From contig NC_056004.1 in assembly GCF_018446385.1 (NCBI RefSeq), positions 30,076,492 to 30,140,491 on the forward strand: a stretch of DNA of 64,000 nt. Direction: 5' to 3'. Source of the stretch: Zingiber officinale. Lineage: Eukaryota; Streptophyta; Magnoliopsida; Zingiberales; Zingiberaceae. Shown in pieces: positions 58,392 to 64,000 of this stretch; position 1 is the first letter of the stretch; the number at the start of each line of letters is the position of its first letter. The notes beneath the pieces are model-generated. The model made no database searches and had not been told where the DNA came from. It saw nothing but the letters and a program-made list of their open reading frames with translations. Both the position numbers and the translations under genes were made by a program.

Positions 58392-60578
58392 ATGGCTAGT
58401 TCTTCCCATCCCGCGGATCAGTCGCTCGGCCCATGGTACACCACCATGCAGTCCTGATTCGAACAGCGGGACTTCGATATTTTGACAGATAATTTTGAAA
58501 TCCCAGAGGATTTCGAAATTCGCTTAGCTGGTCCCTCCGCTCGGCCTCACAGGCCGCCGCGCGGAGCTTTCTGTGTCTTCCGAGACCAGTTTACCGCCGG
58601 TCTTCGTTTTCCTGTGCACCCCTTCATTATAGATGTCTGTAATTTTTTCGGTGTGCCGCTCGGCAGTTTAGTACCCAATACCTTCCGTCTCCTCTGCGGT
58701 GTTGTCATTTTGTTTAAGATTCACAACATCCCCCTCCGACCGGAGGTCTTCTTTTATTTCTATTACCCCAAGCAAGCCGAGCCGGGCACCTTCATGTTCC
58801 AAGCTCGGTCCGGCTTGGTCTTTTTCAACAAACTCCCTACTTCCAATAAACATTGGAAGGATTATTTTTTCTACATCCGTATGCCCAATCAGGCAAACTT
58901 CCCGACCCAGTGGCAAGTCAGTCTGCCCCCCACTCCCGAGTTGAAGAAGTTCAAGACCCGACCGGACTACCTCCATGCTGCAAATATACTGGCCGGTCTG
59001 CGACTTGACATCAACAAACTTCTCCACGAGGGAGTGATGTACATCTTCGGGCTGAGTCCTATACAGACCCCTCTTCCGGCCGGCTTCGGTAAGAACTTTG
59101 GTTGGACATTTGCTTTGATTGCTAACTGATTTCTTTTCCTTTCTTTGCAGCGGACATCGTTATGGATTCGGTCATGGCCGGTGTTTTGAAGAGGAAGGCG
59201 GCCGCTCTGGAAGCCGCGACGGCCAAAGAAATGGAAGCTTTGGGTATCCAGCCAGTCGGATCCCACGAAGGAGAGAGCGGGACTCAAGCTGAGTCGACCG
59301 CTCCCGCTTCTCAACAAAACGTGGCCAGCGGAGCCACTCCTTCTGGAGAACCAACTGCCCCTGAGGAAGGTTCCGCTCGGGAGGAGGAGCAGCCCTTACA
59401 AAAGAGGTGTCGAGTGGAGACTCCCCTGCGGTCGGCAACCTCTGTGGTCCAACCATCCGAGCGGGTCACTGCAACTGCTCGGGGCAAGGCGCCAGAGGCC
59501 GAAACCATCTCGTCCGACCGGACTCCTTCGGATTGGGACGAGCCAGCTGCTCTAGTGGAGGCTATTCCAATCAGCACCCTTCCGCCCGCTCGCCATTCAG
59601 CCCAGCGCTCGACCATTCATTCCCAGTTTTCTACGCCGGCTTCTGATCCCCTTCCGACTGCCGGTCAGACGACCCCCGTTCATGGCCGCACGATTCGGGT
59701 CACTCTTCATCTTCCGACTGAAGAGCTGATTCCAGAGGCCGACCGTCCATCTGCGCCCGAGCACACCATCACCTTGAAAGGGCCCCTAGCCTAGATGTGG
59801 GCCGATGCTCGGGCCCGCACTGCGCTGATACCCCTCGAAAATTTGGCTAACAGCCATATGCAGCAGGTCACAGGGGTAAGTTTGTAATCTACAAACTTTG
59901 GTGTTCATTCTTTCCGATCGGCCGCTAATAGCTATAATTTTCTTTTGCCAGAGATGGGTGGAGGAAATTACGGTTTCCAATCGCTTGGCCTTGGTGGATG
60001 AAGAGCTACGGCAACTGAAGGCCGCAGTTGGTCCGTCCGGCCTTCAGGGCCCTTCCTATTCCGAGCTGCAAAAGGAGCTGAAGAAAGCTCAAACTCTGCT
60101 GGCGGCCGAGCAGAAGAAGACAGCCGACCAGGCCCACGCCTTGGCCGAGTCCGAGCGACAAGTCAAGTCGCTTGACACAAAAATAACCCTGGCCACCACT
60201 CGGAAGAATACAGCTATCTCCGATCTGGAGAAGAAGAACGTTGAGGCTCGGGGCCTGGAGCTGAAGATAAAAGAGTTGACGGAGCAGCTCGACAGGGAAA
60301 AGTCGGGCCGCTCGGCCGACGCGGAAAAGCTTAAGAATCTGAACGAGGCCCTCACAGGCTCCCAGGCGGCTTTCAAAGAATATCAAGAAGCCGAGCCGAG
60401 CCGAGTCGCCGCTCTGCGACAGAGCTACATCCGATCGCCCGAATTCTCGGAGAAAATTTGCGAGCGGATGTACTCAGCCTTCGACTTGGCCATGACTGCC
60501 ACTATGACCTATCTGAAGTCGAAGGGCCTTCTTCCGAGTCCACCAATATTCCGGCCGGCGATCAGGTGGCGCTCCTAG
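58392..60578 (+). pseudogene. Antisense ORF of Tat element 2, join(58392..59088,59151..59875,59952..60578), two nonsense codons
   Basis: It runs opposite to the pol of the same element. Three exons join in frame over 2049 nt. Exon 1 starts MASSSHPADQ, has a TGA at 58,455-58,457, then a globular region (RDQFTAGLRFPVHPFII, CNFFGVPLGSLVPNTFRLL, FNKLPTSNKHWKDYFFYIRM) like Pfam 'putative gypsy type transposon' (Transposase_28). Exon 2 is a Pro/Ser/Glu-rich linker with a TAG at 59,792-59,794. Exon 3 is a coiled coil (about 60,000-60,400) and a C-terminal conserved block (YSAFDLAMTATMTYLKSKG). The exon positions equal those of the Tat-1 antisense ORF, so the introns are conserved. Function unknown. 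Confidence 0.8.
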
Positions 60579-60975
60579 ATAACATCCCCAAGACCCTCTA
60601 CGATTATATAGAGTAATTTTTGTAATTTGGCCACTCGGCTAAATATGATCCCTTTTGTACTTAGGCCGCCCGACCTGAGATTTTATTTTTAATGCAATGC
60701 TTTCCTTTCGCGCACTCTATCTTTTTGCACTGTCCTTTTGCTAATTAATATGTGTGTTGCCCGCTTGCCTATTATCACACCTCTGGCATTCGAAAGGCAT
60801 TCTTGCGAAGTACTTGGCCATGCCCTTCCGCTCGGGCAAATATTCCGGACGCGTAACATTCCGCTTTGCTAGCAAGGATCGCTCGCTATAAGCCTACAAA
60901 AACCTTTGGGCATTGAGCCGAGTGGAACGTAGAGTCGGTCGAACAATATTGGCGGCGAACTTCTCGGACACTTGT
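60579..60975. other. Spacer of Tat element 2
   Basis: Non-coding DNA between the antisense ORF stop and the 64-bp repeats. It contains TTTTTATTTTTAATGCAATGC, possibly the polyadenylation region of the antisense transcript. No open frame of note. Confidence 0.5.
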
Positions 60976-61636
60976 AGTCCTTTTTTTTCGCTCGGAATAT
61001 TTATAGACGCCGACTCGTCTCTCGATATTTAACGTCGGAGCTCGACGGTCTTCCGCTCGGACGTTTATAGACGCCGGCTCGTCTCTCGATATTTAACGTC
61101 AGAGCTCGACGGTATTCCGCTCGGACGTTTATAGATGCCGGCTCGTCTCTCGATATTTAACGTCGGAGCTCGACGGCCTTCCGCTCGGACGTTTATAGAC
61201 GCCGGCTCGTCTCTCGATATTTAACGTCGGAGCTCGACGGTCTTCCGCTCGGACGTTTATAGACGCCGGCTCGTCTCTCGATATTTAACGTCGGAGCTCG
61301 ACGGTCTTCCGCTCGGACGTTTATAGACGTCGGCTCGTCTCTCGATATTTAACGTCGGAGCTCGACGGTCTTCCGCTTGGACGTTTATAGACGCCGGCTC
61401 GTCTCTCGATATTTAACGTCGGAGCTCGACTGTCTTCCGCTCGGACGTTTATAGACGCCGACTCGTCTCTCGATATTTAACGTCGGAGCTCGACGGTCTT
61501 CCGCTCGGACGTTTATAGACACCGGCTCGTCTCTCGATATTTAACGTCGGAGCTCGACGGCCTTCCGCTCGGACGTTTATAGACGCCGGCTTGTCTCTCG
61601 ATATTTAACGTCGGAGCTCGACGGTCTTCAAGGTTA
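60976..61636 (-). repeat. 64-bp tandem repeat array of Tat element 2 (about 10 copies)
   Basis: Unit in plus orientation: TTCCGCTCGGACGTTTATAG, ACGCCGGCTCGTCTCTCGAT, ATTTAACGTCGGAGCTCGAC, GGTC. Spacing is 64 nt, and copies differ by one or two bases. It occupies the same place (between pol and antisense ORF) as the unrelated 82-bp array of Tat element 1. Confidence 0.9.
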
Positions 61637-61716
61637 ATTTTGACGCTGCCGATCGGAGAATCCATTGGCCATCCTTTGCATTAATTTTGCTTCCTGCATT
61701 ACAAGGACATGGGCGA
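61637..61716. other. Short spacer before the pol stop of Tat element 2
   Basis: Eighty bases without features. Confidence 0.4.
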
Positions 61717-64000
61717 CTAACATATACAAATATGATTTACATTCGTGCACCTTTCACCCCGCTCGATAAGGCTGGAGATGATTCGCACTCCACGGTCGAT
61801 CCAGCTGCCGCCCGTCTTCATCCTCCAAATAATATGCGCCCGATCGGAGCTTTTCAATAACCTTGAAGGGGCCTTGCCGACATCGCCGACCGGCTTGACT
61901 TTCTTCCAGACAAGATCGCCGACCTGGAATGATCTGGGGATTACACGGCGGTTGTAATTTTGCTTCATCCGTTGCCGGTACGCCATCAGCCGAACGGACG
62001 CCTTGGCTCGATCCTCGTCGACCAAATCCAGCTCCATGTTCCTCCGTTCGGCGTTGTCATCATCATAGCTCTGAATTCGGACGGACTCGACGCCGACTTC
62101 AACCGGAATAACCGCCTCGCCGCCATACACCAAATGGAACGGTGTGACGGCCGTCCCTTCCTTCGGAGTCGTTCGGATGGCCCATAAGACGCCCGGCACT
62201 TCATCCGGCCAATTTCCTCCCAAATGGTCGAGCCGAGTGCGCAGAATACGAAGAATTTCCCGATTGGCAACTTCGGCTTGACCGTTGCTTTGGGGATAAG
62301 CCATGGACGTGAAGTGTTGCTCGATGCCGTAGCTTTTGCACCAATCCTCTAGCACCTTCCCTGTGAATTGCCGCCCATTGTCGGAAACCAATCGGCGAGG
62401 GATGCCGAACCGACAGATGATGTGTTGCCAGATGAATTTTTTGACCATCTGTTCGGTGATCTTTGCCAGCGGCTCGGCCTCCACCCACTTGGAAAAATAA
62501 TCCACCGCTACTAGCAAAAATTTCCTCTGCCCGGTCGCCATCGGAAATGGACCGACAATATCCATTCCCCATTGATCGAACGGACATGAAACGGTTGATG
62601 CCTTCATTTCCTCGGCCGGTCGGTGGGAGAAGTTATGGTACTTCTGGCACGAAAGGCACGTAGATACTATACGAGCGGCGTCTTCTTGTAAGGTCGGCCA
62701 AAAGTATCCGGCTAGCAGGATCTTCTTAACTAGTGATCGTCTGCCCGGATGTCCTCCGCACGATCCTTGATGTACCTCTTGGAGGATGTAAGCCGAGTCT
62801 TCCGAGCTCACGCATTTCAACAGCGGGCGAGAGAAAGCCTTCTTATAAAGCTGATCGCCGATGAGTGTGAACCGACCGGCCCTCCTTCTTAACAGCTGGG
62901 TTTCATTCCGGTCGGACGGTGTGGCTCCCGAGCGGAGGAACTCTATGATGGGTGTCCGCCAGTCGCTTGGAAATGTGAGCCCTTCCATTCGGTCGACGTG
63001 CGCCACCAACAGTACTTTTTCAATTGATTGCTGAATGGCGACCGGCGCTATTGAGCTCGCGAATTTGGCTAACTCATCGGCTGCTTGATTTTATGCTCTG
63101 GGTATCTTCTGGACAATAACTTCTCTAAAATCAGCTTTGAGCTTCTCGAAGGCTTCAGCGTAGAGCTTGAGCCGAGCACTATTGATTTCGAAGGTACCAG
63201 AGAGCTGCTGAGCGGCCAACTGCGAATCCGAGTGAAGTGTTACCCGACCGGCTCCCACATGACGAGCTGCCTGCAAGCCGGCTATGAGGGCCTCATACTC
63301 TGCTTCATTGTTGGTAGCTTTATAATCCAGCCGGACGGATAGGTGCATCTTCTCTTCTTAAGGGGAGAGTAACAATATTCCAATCCCGCTTCCGAGCCGA
63401 GTGGACGACCCATCCACATATATTCTCCACATAGCTTCCGGCTCCGGCCTTTGCACCTCAGTCACAAAATCGACCAAGGATTGCGCTTTAATCGCCGAGC
63501 GGGGCTAGTATTGGATATCAAATTCACTTAACTCCGTCGTCCATTTGATGAGCCGTCCGGATGCCTCTGGATTTAGTAGGACACATCCGAGCGGGCTATT
63601 GGTTTTGACAATGATCGTATGCGCCAGGAAGTATGGACGAAGGCGTCGAGCGGCCAGGACCAGAGCGAAAGCCAGCTTTTAGAGCCCAGTGTAGCGAGAT
63701 TCAGCATCTTTTAAAATGTGACTAAGGAAATACACAGGCTCTTCTCCGCTCGACCTCACTAAAGCTGAGCCGATTGCATGCTCGGTTGAAGACAAGTACA
63801 TATGAAGTGGCTCACCCGCAGTCGGCTTGGCTAATATCGGGAGAGAGTTCAGAAATGCCTTCAAATCTTCGAACGCCCGGTCACATTCTTCATCCCAGTG
63901 AAATTTTGTAGCTTTGCGTAAGATCTTGAAAAAAGGAAGGCTCCGGTCGACGGTTTTGGAGATGAATCTGGACAGAGCGGTGATCCGCCCGGTCAAACGC
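61717..64000 (-). pseudogene. Pol polyprotein of Tat element 2 (RNase H and integrase; RT end), runs off the window
   Basis: One minus-strand frame from the window edge to 61,717. Order: RT C-terminal region (TGRITALSRFISKTVDRSL, LPFFKILRKATKFHWDEECD); RNase H (IYVDGSSTRLGSGIG, NNEAEYEALIAGLQ, SDSQLAAQ); integrase finger (HQGSCGGHPGRR, CLSCQKYHNF); and catalytic core with all three acids in GMDIVGPFP, SDNGRQFTG and PQSNGQAEV. Nonsense codons lie at about 63,680 (TAA after SRYTGL), about 63,507 (TAG in IQY*PRS), about 63,360 (TAA in SP*EEK) and about 63,094 (TAA in RA*NQ). Near 61,880 a deletion shifts the frame after VKPVGDVGK, so the tail is scrambled. The integrase core is intact, unlike Tat element 1. 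Gag and the 5' LTR lie outside the window. Confidence 0.88.

Overview
The window is plant nuclear DNA. Three intron-containing genes with plant-type products (a RanBP2-type zinc finger protein, a GT14 glycosyltransferase and a plastid heme oxygenase) lie in a gene island at about 42.7-55 kb. LTR retrotransposons lie on both sides. The first coding exon of the zinc finger and GT14 genes is very GC-rich, which suggests a monocot. I think of the ginger/banana order, but this is a weak guess. No bacterial, organellar or viral genes were seen.

Layout. 1-9.8 kb holds three broken or nested copia-like elements: LTR A (minus), LTR B with a decayed gag (plus), and element C (minus, a 3' LTR plus a gag-only interior). 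At 9803 a Tat-type Ty3/gypsy element (plus) interrupts the gag of C. It has a 5' LTR with internal repeats, a decayed gag-pol, about 15 copies of an 82-bp repeat and a three-exon antisense ORF, and it breaks off near 20,905. A copia RNase H remnant with its 3' LTR follows. That LTR is split by a 12.4-kb insertion (22,619-35,040) flanked by the 5-bp duplication GTTAC. The insertion has the order LTR-gag-LTR-gag-LTR and no pol: a head-to-tail dimer of a non-autonomous gag-only retrotransposon that shares its middle LTR. To its right are a Ty3/gypsy RNase H/integrase fragment, a likely solo LTR, another LTR fragment and a hairpin-repeat cluster. From 56,850 to the window edge a second Tat element lies on the minus strand, with LTR, PPT, antisense ORF, 64-bp repeats and pol.

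The gag-only families A, C and the dimer share a design I do not recognise from the literature. A short inverted repeat encloses the PPT and the LTR 5' terminus. PPT/LTR-start modules are repeated. Families C and the dimer also carry two arrays of short perfect hairpins, one in LTR U3 before the TATA box and one in the 3' non-coding interior. Within a family both arrays use the same hairpin; between families the hairpin differs while the geometry (arms of 9-10 bp, 4-nt loop) is kept. This is the most interesting pattern in the window.

The dimer copies also differ from each other in a very uneven way: almost identical over long AT-rich stretches, but with many small losses at CTG/CAG and poly-G in the hairpin arrays and LTRs. 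This may be a sequencing or assembly artefact at methylated CHG sites, so fine detail there needs caution. The host genes look functional except for one unresolved frame at the exon 2/3 junction of the GT14 gene and a shortened second finger in the RanBP2 protein.
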